Positions 26,074 through 34,506 of a DNA stretch of 39,969 bases are shown one piece after another. How positions within the stretch are numbered: the stretch's first letter is position 1; the number at the start of each line of letters is the position of its first letter. Source of the DNA: Nocardia tenerifensis NBRC 101015 (GTDB lineage: Bacteria; Actinomycetota; Actinomycetes; Mycobacteriales; Mycobacteriaceae); assembly GCF_000308715.1 (NCBI RefSeq), contig NZ_BAGH01000035.1, positions 1 to 39,969 on the forward strand, given 5' to 3'. A model generated the notes under the pieces. It made no database searches, was not told the origin of the DNA, and saw only the letters and a program-made list of their open reading frames with translations. The position numbers were made by a program, and so were the translations under genes.

Positions 26074-27323
26074 AAGCCGTGCCGCGGAGCAACTTCGAGC
26101 GGCTGTCCCGGGACCAGCTGGCCGTGCTGCTGCCCGAGCTGCTGCTGTGCGGTCACCTGATCGATAGGTCGGGCATGGCGCACACCATCGCGGCGTTCGG
26201 CCGGGAGGGGATGACCGCCGTCGCGATCGAGGAGTGGCAGCTCGCCAGTCCGGTGTACACCCGGCGCATGCAGCGCGCGTTCGGCTTCACCGGCGACGAC
26301 GTCGTCACGATCTTCAAGGGTTTGCAGCTGGATATCGGCGCCCCACCGCAGTTCATGGACTTCCGCTTCCGCGTCGAGGACCGCGATCACGGCGAGTTCT
26401 GTCTCGACCACTGCGGCGCGCTGCTGGATGTAGAGCCGCTGGGGGAGGCGTTCGTGCTCGCCATGTGCCACGACATCGAGGACCCGACCTTCGACGCCAC
26501 CGCGCTGGCCACCAACCCGCACGCCCAGGTCCGGCCGGTCCACCGCCCGCCGCGCCACCCGGCCGACCGGAAACCCATGTGCGCGTGGACGGTCACCATC
26601 GATCCGGCGAACACGCCGCCGCCGGTGCCGCCGAACGCCGACCGGATCGCGGAGTCCACCGCGGCACGGCTGACCCTCGCCGAGATCGACCCGGCGGACG
26701 AGGGCCGGCCCGACTATACGGGCCCGCTGCTGAACGACCTTCGCTTCGCGGACTTCTCGAAGTCGGCGCTCGTGCGCATGGCCGACGAGGTATGCCTGCA
26801 ACATCACCTGCTCACCCTCGGCTTCCTGATCGCGGTGCGGGACAGGATGGCTCGGGGCGCGGCGACCGAGCTGGGCCGCAAGCAGTTCACCGGCATCGCA
26901 GGCCTCACCGCCGAACGGCTGCGCAAGGCGCTGGGGCTCGGCGACGACGCGTCCGCGCTCGCCACGGTCCTGCGGCTGCATCCGGCGTGGAACCCGCTGC
27001 CTTATACGAATATTCGCGTCGACGAGGACGAGGACAGCGTCCGGCTCACGGTCCCGCGCGCGAGCGGGGCCGAGGCGGACGGCGCGTGGCCCGCGCTGAT
27101 CGATGCCGACCACCTCGCCCCCGTCGACGCGATGGCGCGCGCGGTGAATCCCCGATTCGCCGCGCGGGCAGTGGATTCCGGCGAGGATGAACTGATCGTC
27201 GAGATCGTCCGCGCGCGGGAATCGTTCCGGGAGGCGACCGAGGTCGCGCTGACCCGGTTCAGCACCGGCGCCGCCTTCGTCTTCACCGATCGCGGCATCC
27301 CCCTGCCGTTGACGGTGGTGTGA
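26070..27323 (+). CDS. Conserved-looking protein of unknown function in the P450 operon
   Basis: A 417-residue soluble protein I cannot assign to a named family. It has an N-terminal helical part (LSRDQLAVLLPELLLCGHLIDRSGM), a central segment with potential ligand residues (FRFRVEDRDHGEFCLDHCGALL and MCHDIEDPTFDAT), a Pro-rich hinge near residue 190, and a second helical/strand half ending in VFTDRGIPLPLTVV. The Cys/His/Asp-rich centre recalls proteins that bind a metal or hydrolyse small heterocycles, but I would not claim activity. GTG 26070 gives a 4-base overlap with the SnoaL-like gene; GTG 26067 is an equal alternative. Tight coupling to a P450, ferredoxin and CoA ligase suggests a pathway enzyme. 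Confidence 0.75.
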   Translation: MKAVPRSNFERLSRDQLAVLLPELLLCGHLIDRSGMAHTIAAFGREGMTAVAIEEWQLASPVYTRRMQRAFGFTGDDVVTIFKGLQLDIGAPPQFMDFRFRVEDRDHGEFCLDHCGALLDVEPLGEAFVLAMCHDIEDPTFDATALATNPHAQVRPVHRPPRHPADRKPMCAWTVTIDPANTPPPVPPNADRIAESTAARLTLAEIDPADEGRPDYTGPLLNDLRFADFSKSALVRMADEVCLQHHLLTLGFLIAVRDRMARGAATELGRKQFTGIAGLTAERLRKALGLGDDASALATVLRLHPAWNPLPYTNIRVDEDEDSVRLTVPRASGAEADGAWPALIDADHLAPVDAMARAVNPRFAARAVDSGEDELIVEIVRARESFREATEVALTRFSTGAAFVFTDRGIPLPLTVV

Positions 27324-27350
27324 GCCCCCGTATCGAGAGAGTGAATCGCC

Positions 27351-28955
27351 GTGGCACGTAACTTCGCCGACCTGTTCGAGCACGCCGTCGACGCGATGCC
27401 CGACCGCGTCGCCCTGCTCGAGGGCGACCGCCGCCTGACCTTCGCGCAGGTCGACGCGCGAGCGAATCGGCTCGCCGCGCATCTGCGGGCCACGGGCATC
27501 GGGCCGGGCACGCACGTCGGGTTCCACCTGCACAACGGTGTCGAGACCGTGGAGACGCTGCTCGCCTGCTTCAAGATCCGGGCCGTCCCGATCAACATCA
27601 ACTATCGCTACGGCGTCGAAGAGCTGCGCTACGTCTACGACAACGCCGACCTCGAGGCGCTCGTCTACCACGCCTGCTACGCACCCGCCGTGCGCGAGGC
27701 GGCGGCCGAGGCGGCGTCGCTGCGGCATCGGATCGTGGTGCCCCACAACATCTCCGACGCGGAGCAGGCGCTCGATGATGTGCGCTACGACGACGCGCTC
27801 GCGGCCGGTTCCCCCGAGCGTGACTTCCCGGCGCGCAGCGACGACGACCTGTTCATGATGTACACCGGCGGCACGACCGGCCTGCCGAAAGGCGTGATGT
27901 GGCGCCAGGAGGACATGTGGCGGGTGCTCGGCGGCGGGATCGACTTCTACACCGGCGTGCCCGTGGCCGACGAGTACGAGCAGTCCCGGGTCGGCGCGCA
28001 AGGGCAGCAGAGCACCTGGTTCGTGCTGCCGCCGCTGATCCACGCGGCCGCCATGATGCCGAGCTTCGCCGCGCTGTGGTCGGGCAACGCCGTGCTCCTC
28101 GAACCGCGCTTCGACCCGAACCGGGTGTGGCAGTGCGTTGTTCGGCACCGCCCGCAGGTCATGGTGATCACCGGCGACGCCATGGCGCGGCCGCTGCTGG
28201 ACGCCTACCGGGCCGCGCCCGTCGACGCGTCGGGGCTGCTCGCCATCGGGTCGGGCGCCGCGCTGCTGTCGCAGCCGGTGAAGAACGCCCTGCTGGAGCT
28301 GCTTCCGTCGGTGGTCATCACCGACTCCATCGGCTCGTCCGAGACCGGTTTCGGCGGAATAGGTTTCGCGCAGAAGGACGACGACCCCGGTCGCGGCCCC
28401 CGGGTCCAGACCGGGCGCGGCTCGATCGTGGTGGACGACGGCGGGCGCCCGGTCGGCCCCGGCGAGGAGGGATGGCTGGCGAAGAGCGGCTCGGTGCCGC
28501 TGGGCTACTACAAGGATCCGGTCAAGACCGACAAGCTGTTCAAGACCGTCGACGGGGTGCGCATCGTGGTCACCGACGATCGCGCGCGGATCGAGCGGGA
28601 CGGGTCGGTCACCCTGCTCGGCCGCGGCAACATGGTCGTCAACACCGGCGGCGAGAAGGTGTTCGTCGAGGAGGTCGAGGGCGTGGTGAAGGCCTGCGAC
28701 GGCGTCTACGACGCCGTGGTCGTCGGTGTCCCGCACGAGCGGTGGGGCAGCCAGGTCGCCGCCGTGGTCTCGGTCGCCGGCTCGATCGACCTCGCGGCCC
28801 TCACCGGCCACGTCCGCAAGCACCTCGCGGGATACAAAGTCCCCAAACGGATCTGGCTCGCCGACACGATCGTCCGCTCGCCCAGCGGCAAACCGGACTA
28901 TCGCTGGGCCAAGGACTACACGGCGCGCCGCGCGCCGGACTATCGCGCGGAGTGA
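27351..28955 (+). CDS. Acyl-CoA synthetase, FadD19-like
   Basis: A 534-residue AMP-forming acyl-CoA ligase. The P-loop motif YTGGTTGLPKG spans residues 171-181; A5-type TDSIGSSETGFGG, VTDDRARIERDGSVTLLGRG and the C-terminal catalytic Lys region SGKPDYRWAK are present. It closely resembles the FadD19/FadD17 branch, whose FadD19 activates C24 sterol side-chain acids (PLIHAAAMMPSFAALWSG, ITGDAMARPL, GYYKDPVKTDKLF). GTG 27351 follows the unknown gene by 27 bases with a weak GAGAG site. It should convert the acid produced by P450, SDR and aldehyde dehydrogenase into its CoA thioester. Confidence 0.9.
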   Translation: MARNFADLFEHAVDAMPDRVALLEGDRRLTFAQVDARANRLAAHLRATGIGPGTHVGFHLHNGVETVETLLACFKIRAVPININYRYGVEELRYVYDNADLEALVYHACYAPAVREAAAEAASLRHRIVVPHNISDAEQALDDVRYDDALAAGSPERDFPARSDDDLFMMYTGGTTGLPKGVMWRQEDMWRVLGGGIDFYTGVPVADEYEQSRVGAQGQQSTWFVLPPLIHAAAMMPSFAALWSGNAVLLEPRFDPNRVWQCVVRHRPQVMVITGDAMARPLLDAYRAAPVDASGLLAIGSGAALLSQPVKNALLELLPSVVITDSIGSSETGFGGIGFAQKDDDPGRGPRVQTGRGSIVVDDGGRPVGPGEEGWLAKSGSVPLGYYKDPVKTDKLFKTVDGVRIVVTDDRARIERDGSVTLLGRGNMVVNTGGEKVFVEEVEGVVKACDGVYDAVVVGVPHERWGSQVAAVVSVAGSIDLAALTGHVRKHLAGYKVPKRIWLADTIVRSPSGKPDYRWAKDYTARRAPDYRAE

Positions 28956-28991
28956 GCGCATGAGACCGCGCGAACGCCCACGCCATCCAAT

Positions 28992-29005
28992 AGGAACGTG
29001 TTCTA
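28992..29005. promoter_or_regulatory. KstR-like box upstream of the second aldehyde dehydrogenase operon
   Basis: AGGAACGTGTTCTA shares GAAC-N2-GTTC with the boxes at 23081 and 23288, and fits TnnAACnnGTTnnA except at the first base. It lies 62 bases before the ATG at 29067 in the only promoter-sized gap between the FadD gene and this operon. Confidence 0.5.
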
Positions 29006-29066
29006 ATTCACTGCGACAGCCCGGACCGACCCCCGCGGCGATTCCGCACGTCCTGGAGAACCCCCG

Positions 29067-30659
29067 ATGACCACTGACATCAAGCACAGCCCCACCGCGG
29101 CGCTGCCCGCGCGGATCACCGGCGAGCTGATCGCCCGGCTGACCGCGCTCGTGACGGCCGACGGCACCGCCGCGCCGTACCCGATGACCGAGGTCTACAC
29201 CGGAGCCACGGTGGGCGACCTCCCGCAGTCGACGCCGGACGACGTCGTCGCCGCGGCCGCCACCGCCCGTGCGGCCCAACGGGAATGGGCCGCGCTCCCG
29301 CTGCGCCGCAGGCTCGAGGTGTTCGAGCGCATGCACGAACTGATCCTCGGCGAGGTCGAGACCATCGCCGACCTCATCCAGATCGGCTGCGGCAAGACCC
29401 GCCGGATGGCCGTCGAGGAGTCGTGCGACGTGCCGATGGTCATCAGTCACTACCTGAAAACCGCGCGCCGCGTGCTGCGTTCGAAGCGCCGCGGCGGCCC
29501 GATGCCGCTGCTGACCACCTCGACCGAGGAACACCGGCCCAAGGGGCTGGTCGCGGTGATCGCGCCGTGGAACTTCCCGTTCGCGATCGCGCTGTCCGAC
29601 GCGATGCCCGCGCTGATGGCGGGCAACGGCGTAATCCTCAAGCCCGACAACAAGACCGCGCTGTGCGTGCTCTACGGCGTCGAGCTGCTGCACCGTGCCG
29701 GACTGCCGCGCGGGCTGGTTCAGGTCGTGTGCGGCGAGGGCCCCGATATCGGCCCGACCCTGATCGACAACGTCGAGTTCGTCATGTTCACCGGCTCGAC
29801 CGCCACCGGCCGGGTGGTCGGCGAACAGGCCGGGCGCAACCTCATCGGGTGCAGCCTCGAGCTCGGCGGCAAGAACCCGATGCTCGTGCTGGCGGACGCG
29901 AACCTCGACGAGGCGATCGCCGGCGCCGCGTTCGCGGTGTTCGCCAACTCCGGTCAGGCGTGCATGCACATCGAGCGGATCTACGTGCACCGCAGCCGCT
30001 TCGAGGAGTTCGTGCGCGGATTGGTCGCGGCGGCAGCGGAATTGAACGCGAAGATCGGCGCCGCCTACGACTACCGCCCCGAATTCGGCTCGCTGGTCTC
30101 GGCGCAGCACCGGGACCGGGTCGCCGCGCACGTCGACGACGCGCGCGCCAAGGGCGCCACCGTGCTGACCGGCGGCAAGGCGCGCCCGGACATCGGGCCC
30201 GCGTTCTACGAGGCGACCGTGCTCACCGGCGTGACGCCGGAGATGACGCACGCCACCCTCGAGACCTTCGGCCCGGTGGTGAGCGTCTACCCGTACGACG
30301 ACGAGCAGGAGGCCATCCGGCTCGCCAACGACACCGACTACGGCCTGAACGCGAGCGTGTGGAGCCGAGACCTGGCCCACGCCAACCGCATTGCCGCGCA
30401 GTTGCAGGCGGGCAATATCAACATCAACGACGGGTTCGTGGCGACCTACGCCGCCAAGGGCACGCCGTCGGGCGGGGTGAAGCAGTCCGGTGTCGGGACG
30501 CGGCACGGCGATCAGGGCCTGCTCAAGTACACCGACACGGTGAACGTCGGCGTGCTCAAGCGTCAGGTGCTCTCCGCGCGCTCGGGGCAGCCCTACGAGA
30601 AGCAGTTGAAGACGACGTTGACGTCCCTGCGGCTGATGCGCCGAATGCGGCTGCGCTGA
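29067..30659 (+). CDS. Aldehyde dehydrogenase, succinic-semialdehyde-dehydrogenase-like (GabD2 type)
   Basis: A 530-residue aldehyde dehydrogenase. Catalytic Cys299 lies in NSGQACMHIER and Glu265 in LELGGKNPML; APWNFPFAIALSDAMPALMAGNGVILKPDN and FTGSTATGRVVG are the cofactor blocks. The sequence resembles the GabD2 group and has a basic C-terminal tail (SLRLMRRMRLR). ATG 29067 has GGAGA upstream. It is the first gene before the CYP125-like P450, so its physiological substrate may be the terminal aldehyde generated by that enzyme rather than succinic semialdehyde. Confidence 0.88.
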   Translation: MTTDIKHSPTAALPARITGELIARLTALVTADGTAAPYPMTEVYTGATVGDLPQSTPDDVVAAAATARAAQREWAALPLRRRLEVFERMHELILGEVETIADLIQIGCGKTRRMAVEESCDVPMVISHYLKTARRVLRSKRRGGPMPLLTTSTEEHRPKGLVAVIAPWNFPFAIALSDAMPALMAGNGVILKPDNKTALCVLYGVELLHRAGLPRGLVQVVCGEGPDIGPTLIDNVEFVMFTGSTATGRVVGEQAGRNLIGCSLELGGKNPMLVLADANLDEAIAGAAFAVFANSGQACMHIERIYVHRSRFEEFVRGLVAAAAELNAKIGAAYDYRPEFGSLVSAQHRDRVAAHVDDARAKGATVLTGGKARPDIGPAFYEATVLTGVTPEMTHATLETFGPVVSVYPYDDEQEAIRLANDTDYGLNASVWSRDLAHANRIAAQLQAGNININDGFVATYAAKGTPSGGVKQSGVGTRHGDQGLLKYTDTVNVGVLKRQVLSARSGQPYEKQLKTTLTSLRLMRRMRLR

Positions 30660-30713
30660 GACAGATTCGCTGCGCCGACGGCGCGGTTCGCAGTACCAGC
30701 TGAGGAGGTAGCC

Positions 30714-31940
30714 GTGGCTACACCGTCGTTGCCCGCCGGATTCGACTTCACCGACCCGGCGCTGTGGGAGACGCGAAGGCCCGTCGAGGAGTTCGCGATG
30801 CTGCGCCGGACGGCGCCGGTCTGGTGGAACCCGCAGGCCGACGAGCGCTCCGGCGGGTACCGGGACGGCGGCTACTGGGTGGTGAGCAAACTCGACGACG
30901 TCAAGGAGATCTCGCGCAACCCGGAGCTGTTCTCCTCGGAGCGCAAGGGCTCGATCATCCGGCCGTCCGATGCCACCACGACCGAGCAGCAGCAGTTGGC
31001 GAGCGTGCTGCTGGTGAACATGGATCCACCGCGGCACACCAAATTCCGCCGCATCATCACCAAGGGTTTCACCCCGCGCGCGGTGGAGGGATTGCGCGCG
31101 GCGTTGACCGAGCGCGCGCACGCCATTGTGCACGAGGCGAAGAAATCCGGCGGCGGCAATTTCGTCGAGCAGGTCGCGTGCGAGCTGCCTTTGCAGGCCA
31201 TCGCCGAGCTGATCGGCGTGCCCCAGGCCGACCGGCGCAAACTCTTCGACTGGTCGAATCAGATGCTCAGCTACGACGACCCGGATTACGGCGATCCCGC
31301 GCTCGCCTCCGCGGAGATTCTCGGCTACGCCTGGAACATGGCCGAGCAGCGCCGCGGCGCGCCGGCGGGGGATATCGTGTCCGAACTCGTGCAGGCCGAC
31401 GTCGACGGTGAATCGCTGGGCTCGGACGAGTTCGGGTTCTTCGTCATCCTGCTGTCGGTGGCGGGCAACGAAACCACACGCAATGCCATTACGCACGGCA
31501 TGAAGGCATTCGTCGACAATCCCGAGCAGTGGGAGCTCTACAAGGAGCAGCGCCCGCGCACCGCGCCCGACGAGATCGTGCGGTGGGCCACGCCGGTGAC
31601 CGCGTTCCAGCGCACCGCCACCGCCGACACCGAGATCGGCGGCGCGCGGATCGAGCAGGGGCAACGGGTGGGTCTGTTCTACGGCTCCGCCAACTTCGAC
31701 GAGGAGGCGTTCACCGATCCGTTCACCTTCGACGTGCTGCGCGACCCGAATCCACATGTCGGTTTCGGCGGCACCGGCGCGCACTACTGCGTCGGCGCGA
31801 ACCTGGCCAGGCTGGAGATCGACCTGATGTTCAACGCCATCGCCGACGCCATGCCCAAGATCACCCAGGTCGCCGATCCGGTACGGTTGCGGTCGGGGTG
31901 GATCAACGGAATCAAGAATTGGCAGGTCCGATACGAATGA
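30714..31940 (+). CDS. Cytochrome P450, CYP125-like (sterol side-chain hydroxylase type)
   Basis: A 408-residue P450 with strong similarity to the mycobacterial CYP125 family, which hydroxylates and oxidises the terminal side-chain carbon of cholesterol/cholestenone. Diagnostic segments include LPAGFDFTDPALW, FVEQVACELPLQAIAELIGVPQ, DEFGFFVILLSVAGNETTRN (I helix), RWATPVTAFQRTA, GSANFDEEAF and the haem loop VGFGGTGAHYCVGANLARLE with Cys359. RLRSGWINGIKNWQVRYE ends it as in CYP125. GTG 30714 is preceded by GAGGAGG. The N-terminus lacks the extra residues found in M. tuberculosis CYP125. Its stop overlaps the glutathione peroxidase start (ATGA). Confidence 0.9.
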   Translation: MATPSLPAGFDFTDPALWETRRPVEEFAMLRRTAPVWWNPQADERSGGYRDGGYWVVSKLDDVKEISRNPELFSSERKGSIIRPSDATTTEQQQLASVLLVNMDPPRHTKFRRIITKGFTPRAVEGLRAALTERAHAIVHEAKKSGGGNFVEQVACELPLQAIAELIGVPQADRRKLFDWSNQMLSYDDPDYGDPALASAEILGYAWNMAEQRRGAPAGDIVSELVQADVDGESLGSDEFGFFVILLSVAGNETTRNAITHGMKAFVDNPEQWELYKEQRPRTAPDEIVRWATPVTAFQRTATADTEIGGARIEQGQRVGLFYGSANFDEEAFTDPFTFDVLRDPNPHVGFGGTGAHYCVGANLARLEIDLMFNAIADAMPKITQVADPVRLRSGWINGIKNWQVRYE

Positions 31941-32422
31941 CTCTTCGAGACGTACCGCTGCGGACGCTCAGCGGGGAACCCGCGACGCTGTCCGAACTGG
32001 TCGGCGACAATGTGGTGCTGCTGGTGAACGTGGCCTCCAAATGCGGGCTGACACCCCAGTATTCCGGGCTGGTCGAATTGCACAAGTCCTACGGCCCGCG
32101 CGGATTCAGCGTGGTCGGCGTGCCCTGTAATCAGTTCATGGGGCAGGAACCCGGCTCGGCCGAGGAGATCCAGGAATTCTGCTCGACCACCTACGGCGTC
32201 GACTTTCCGCTGCTGGAAAAGGCCGACGTGAAGGGCGAGAACCAGCACCCGCTGTACGCGACCCTGGTCGAGACCGCCGACGCCGACGGCGCGGCGGGCG
32301 AGGTCCAGTGGAACTTCGAGAAGTTCCTGATCGACCGGGACGGAAAGGTGGCCGGGCGGTTCCGGCCGACCGTCACCCCGGACGCGGCGGCGCTCGTCGC
32401 CGCGATCGAATCTCTGCTCTGA
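31937..32422 (+). CDS. Glutathione-peroxidase-family thiol peroxidase
   Basis: A 161-residue peroxidase. The peroxidatic Cys36 lies in NVASKCGLTPQY, and the conserved Gln and Trp are in VPCNQFMGQEPG and VQWNFEKFLIDRDG. As actinobacteria lack glutathione, the reductant is probably thioredoxin. The 4-base overlap with the CYP125-like gene suggests it removes peroxide or lipid hydroperoxides from uncoupled P450 turnover. A perfect hairpin terminator follows directly. Confidence 0.9.
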   Translation: MTLRDVPLRTLSGEPATLSELVGDNVVLLVNVASKCGLTPQYSGLVELHKSYGPRGFSVVGVPCNQFMGQEPGSAEEIQEFCSTTYGVDFPLLEKADVKGENQHPLYATLVETADADGAAGEVQWNFEKFLIDRDGKVAGRFRPTVTPDAAALVAAIESLL

Positions 32423-32428
32423 GACTGT

Positions 32429-32464
32429 GATTCGAGGCCCGTCCGTCCGGACGGGCCTCGAATC
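32429..32464 (+). terminator. Strong hairpin terminator after the CYP125-like operon
   Basis: Arms GATTCGAGGCCCGTC (32429-32443) and GACGGGCCTCGAATC (32450-32464) pair perfectly over 15 bp with a 6-base loop, seven bases after the peroxidase stop. It insulates the following Mce gene, which therefore needs its own promoter. Confidence 0.85.
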
Positions 32465-32509
32465 ATGTTCGGGTCAGCGGAAACCCGCTCGAGCCCGGTC
32501 GCCCGCGCC

Positions 32510-32533
32510 TACCATGGACATGTGTCTAGACAG
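32510..32533 (+). promoter_or_regulatory. mceA-like promoter with TetR-type operator
   Basis: TACCAT (32510-32515) is a -10-like element six bases before GTG 32522. The operator GACATGTGTCTAGACA (32517-32532) gives GACA-TG-TGTC-TA-GACA and covers the start codon. Compared with the TetR-gene operator it matches GGACATGTGTCT exactly. The transcript is probably leaderless and repressed by the same regulator. Confidence 0.6.
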
Positions 32534-33739
32534 CTCTACGACACCGATGACCGGGCACGATGGTCGCTGTGGTCGGCGGTGCGGCTGAAGCTGGCCGGCG
32601 CCGCCCTGGTGGTCACGCTGGCCGCGATAGTCGTTGTGGCGCTGTCGATGTTCGCGGGCCGGTACGCCACGACGGTCGCCGTCACCGTCGACGCCCCGCG
32701 CGCGGGCCTGGTGCTCGATCCCGACGCGAAGGTGACCCTGCGCGGCGTGGAGATCGGCCGCGTCTCGGCGGTGCGGCGGACGACCGACCGGGTGTGGCTG
32801 ACGCTGGCGCTCGATCCCGAGGCGCTGCGCTTCGTGCCCGCCAATGTGCGCGTGGATATCCGCTCCACCACCGTGTTCGGCGCGAAGTACGTGAATTTCG
32901 TTGTGCCCCAGATGCCCTCCGCGGAACCGCTGCGGCCCGGCGCGACCGTCCGCGCGGACGCCGTGACCGTCGAGTTCAACACCCTGTTCGAGCATCTCAC
33001 GCGCGTCCTCGCGCAGATCGCGCCGGAGCGGCTCAACGCCACCCTCTCCGCCCTCGGCGCCGCGCTGCGCGGGCGCGGCGCCGAACTCGGCGATCTGCTC
33101 GCGCGCGCCGACGCCTACCTGCGCGACCTCAACCCGAGTCTGCCTGCCCTGCACCGGGATACGATCGCCACGGCCCAGGTCACCAGCCTCTACGCCGACA
33201 CCGTCGACGACCTGCTGCGCACCGCCGCCGACCTCACCACGACGAGCACCACGATCGCCGACCGCGCGGACGAGCTGGACGCGCTCCTGCTCAACGTCAT
33301 CGGCCTAGCCGACACCACCACCGCCGTCCTCACCGAGAACGAGCGACCCGTCGATGCCGCCCTCGCCCTGCTCCGCCCAACCACCACCCTCGTGGACGCG
33401 TACAAGCCCGTCCTGAACTGCGTCGTTCTCGGCCTGGCACAAACACTTCCGGCAGCCGAATCCTTCGTCGGCGGCGTCCAACCCGGCGCGGTCTTCAACG
33501 CCGGCTTCATGTACGGCGGCGAACCGTACACCTACCCCGACGATCTCCCGAAGGTGAACGCCACCGGCGGCCCCCACTGCGAAGGCATCCTCGACCGAAC
33601 CCCCGGCACCCACTCGCCCTACCTCGTCACCGACACCGCTGAGCACACCCCCTACATCCCCTCCACCACCCTGACCCTCAACCCGCCCAAGGTCTTCCAA
33701 GTCCTGTTCGCCGGCCTCCCGGGCATCACGCCCCCGTGA
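32522..33739 (+). CDS. Orphan MceA-like (MCE/MlaD domain) protein
   Basis: A 405-residue Mce-family protein. A single transmembrane helix lies at about residues 24-45 (LAGAALVVTLAAIVVVALSM). The MCE domain follows to about residue 128 (TVDAPRAGLVLDPDAKVTLRGVEIGRV, VDIRSTTVFGAKYVNFVVP), then a long helical region (LDALLLNVIGLADTTTAVL) and a YTYPDDLPKVNATGGPHC tail, as in MceA subunits. Mce complexes import lipids, and Mce4 imports cholesterol, but they normally need YrbEA/YrbEB and MceB-F; none is encoded in the window. GTG 32522 sits in the operator with no ribosome binding site, suggesting leaderless initiation. It may join a complex encoded elsewhere. Confidence 0.85.
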   Translation: MSRQLYDTDDRARWSLWSAVRLKLAGAALVVTLAAIVVVALSMFAGRYATTVAVTVDAPRAGLVLDPDAKVTLRGVEIGRVSAVRRTTDRVWLTLALDPEALRFVPANVRVDIRSTTVFGAKYVNFVVPQMPSAEPLRPGATVRADAVTVEFNTLFEHLTRVLAQIAPERLNATLSALGAALRGRGAELGDLLARADAYLRDLNPSLPALHRDTIATAQVTSLYADTVDDLLRTAADLTTTSTTIADRADELDALLLNVIGLADTTTAVLTENERPVDAALALLRPTTTLVDAYKPVLNCVVLGLAQTLPAAESFVGGVQPGAVFNAGFMYGGEPYTYPDDLPKVNATGGPHCEGILDRTPGTHSPYLVTDTAEHTPYIPSTTLTLNPPKVFQVLFAGLPGITPP

Positions 33740-34293
33740 ACCGTGATCGCACGTCGAAATCGACGACACCGGGAATGGCCTGGATCCGGCATACTTGCCG
33801 CGTGTTGCGAAGGGTGGGGCACTGGCCTCGATGGGTTCAGGTGCTGTGCGTTCTGACGGTTGTGCTGGCCGGTGCGGCGGTGTGGCTGGTCGTGACCCGG
33901 CCGTCGAACCCTGCGGTCGAGCATCGGAGTCAGCTACGGGTGCAAGGGTTCTCGTCTGCGGACGAGCGAGCTGACGATCGAGTCGGCCACACCGCGTCGG
34001 CGGTGTTCTATGGACCGCCGGTGGACGACATGCTGAAGTTGGTCTCCGCTCCAGGTTTGAGACTAATGGCCTATGAACCGGACGAATCCGTCAAACGCCG
34101 GATAGCTGTAGACGGGCCGGGGCGGTTGGAGACCGTAGCCGTCGGAGACTTCACCGACGACTGTCGGCTGACCATCGATCGCATTCACGACCCGGTAGGC
34201 ATCTGGATAAACCAGACCTCTGAACAAGCCCGCGCTGTGCGCAACGGCGACCTGCAAGCCTTCCGGTTCGCGGTCGTCTGTGGCCCCGGCTGA
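33736..34293 (+). CDS. Membrane-anchored hypothetical protein coupled to the mceA-like gene
   Basis: A 185-residue protein starting at GTG 33736 in a GTGA overlap with the Mce stop. A basic N-terminus precedes one transmembrane helix at about residues 34-53 (WVQVLCVLTVVLAGAAVWLVV); the remainder would be extracytoplasmic, with Cys in DDCRLTIDR and VVCGPG that could pair. I do not recognise a family. The build (short N-terminus, one helix, outer domain) and position are those of Mce-associated proteins, but sequence similarity to them is not evident. ATG 33775 is an alternative start. Confidence 0.6.
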   Translation: MNRDRTSKSTTPGMAWIRHTCRVLRRVGHWPRWVQVLCVLTVVLAGAAVWLVVTRPSNPAVEHRSQLRVQGFSSADERADDRVGHTASAVFYGPPVDDMLKLVSAPGLRLMAYEPDESVKRRIAVDGPGRLETVAVGDFTDDCRLTIDRIHDPVGIWINQTSEQARAVRNGDLQAFRFAVVCGPG

Positions 34294-34399
34294 TCTGTCT
34301 CGTCTATTCGCCGTGCAAGAGCTCCCATTGCTGCGCAAGGATTTTGAGCCTGTCGACCAGGTGCTCGTCGGCTCGATGGAAAGGGCATGCCAAGAGATG

Positions 34400-34430
34400 T
34401 CCATACGGAACTCTATCAGATCCGTATGGA
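34400..34430. repeat. Perfect 10-bp inverted repeat upstream of the GNAT gene
   Basis: TCCATACGGA (34400-34409) and TCCGTATGGA (34421-34430) are separated by 11 bases. It lies in the 213-base gap before the acetyltransferase and could be an operator or a small hairpin. A 52-codon minus-strand frame (34304-34462) spans it, without a ribosome binding site. Confidence 0.5.
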
Positions 34431-34506
34431 ATGGCTGAAGCAGTGTGTGCGAGCTTCCTCATTGCGGAAGACGACGAAACCCGTTATGGGCGTGAAGGAT
34501 CGGGGG

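Noticed and set aside
25884..31784. A 1966-codon open frame on the minus strand across the plus-strand operons
   Set aside because: It is antisense to seven well-recognised genes, has repetitive Arg/His/Gly/Val-rich composition and no domains; such shadow frames are common at this GC content.
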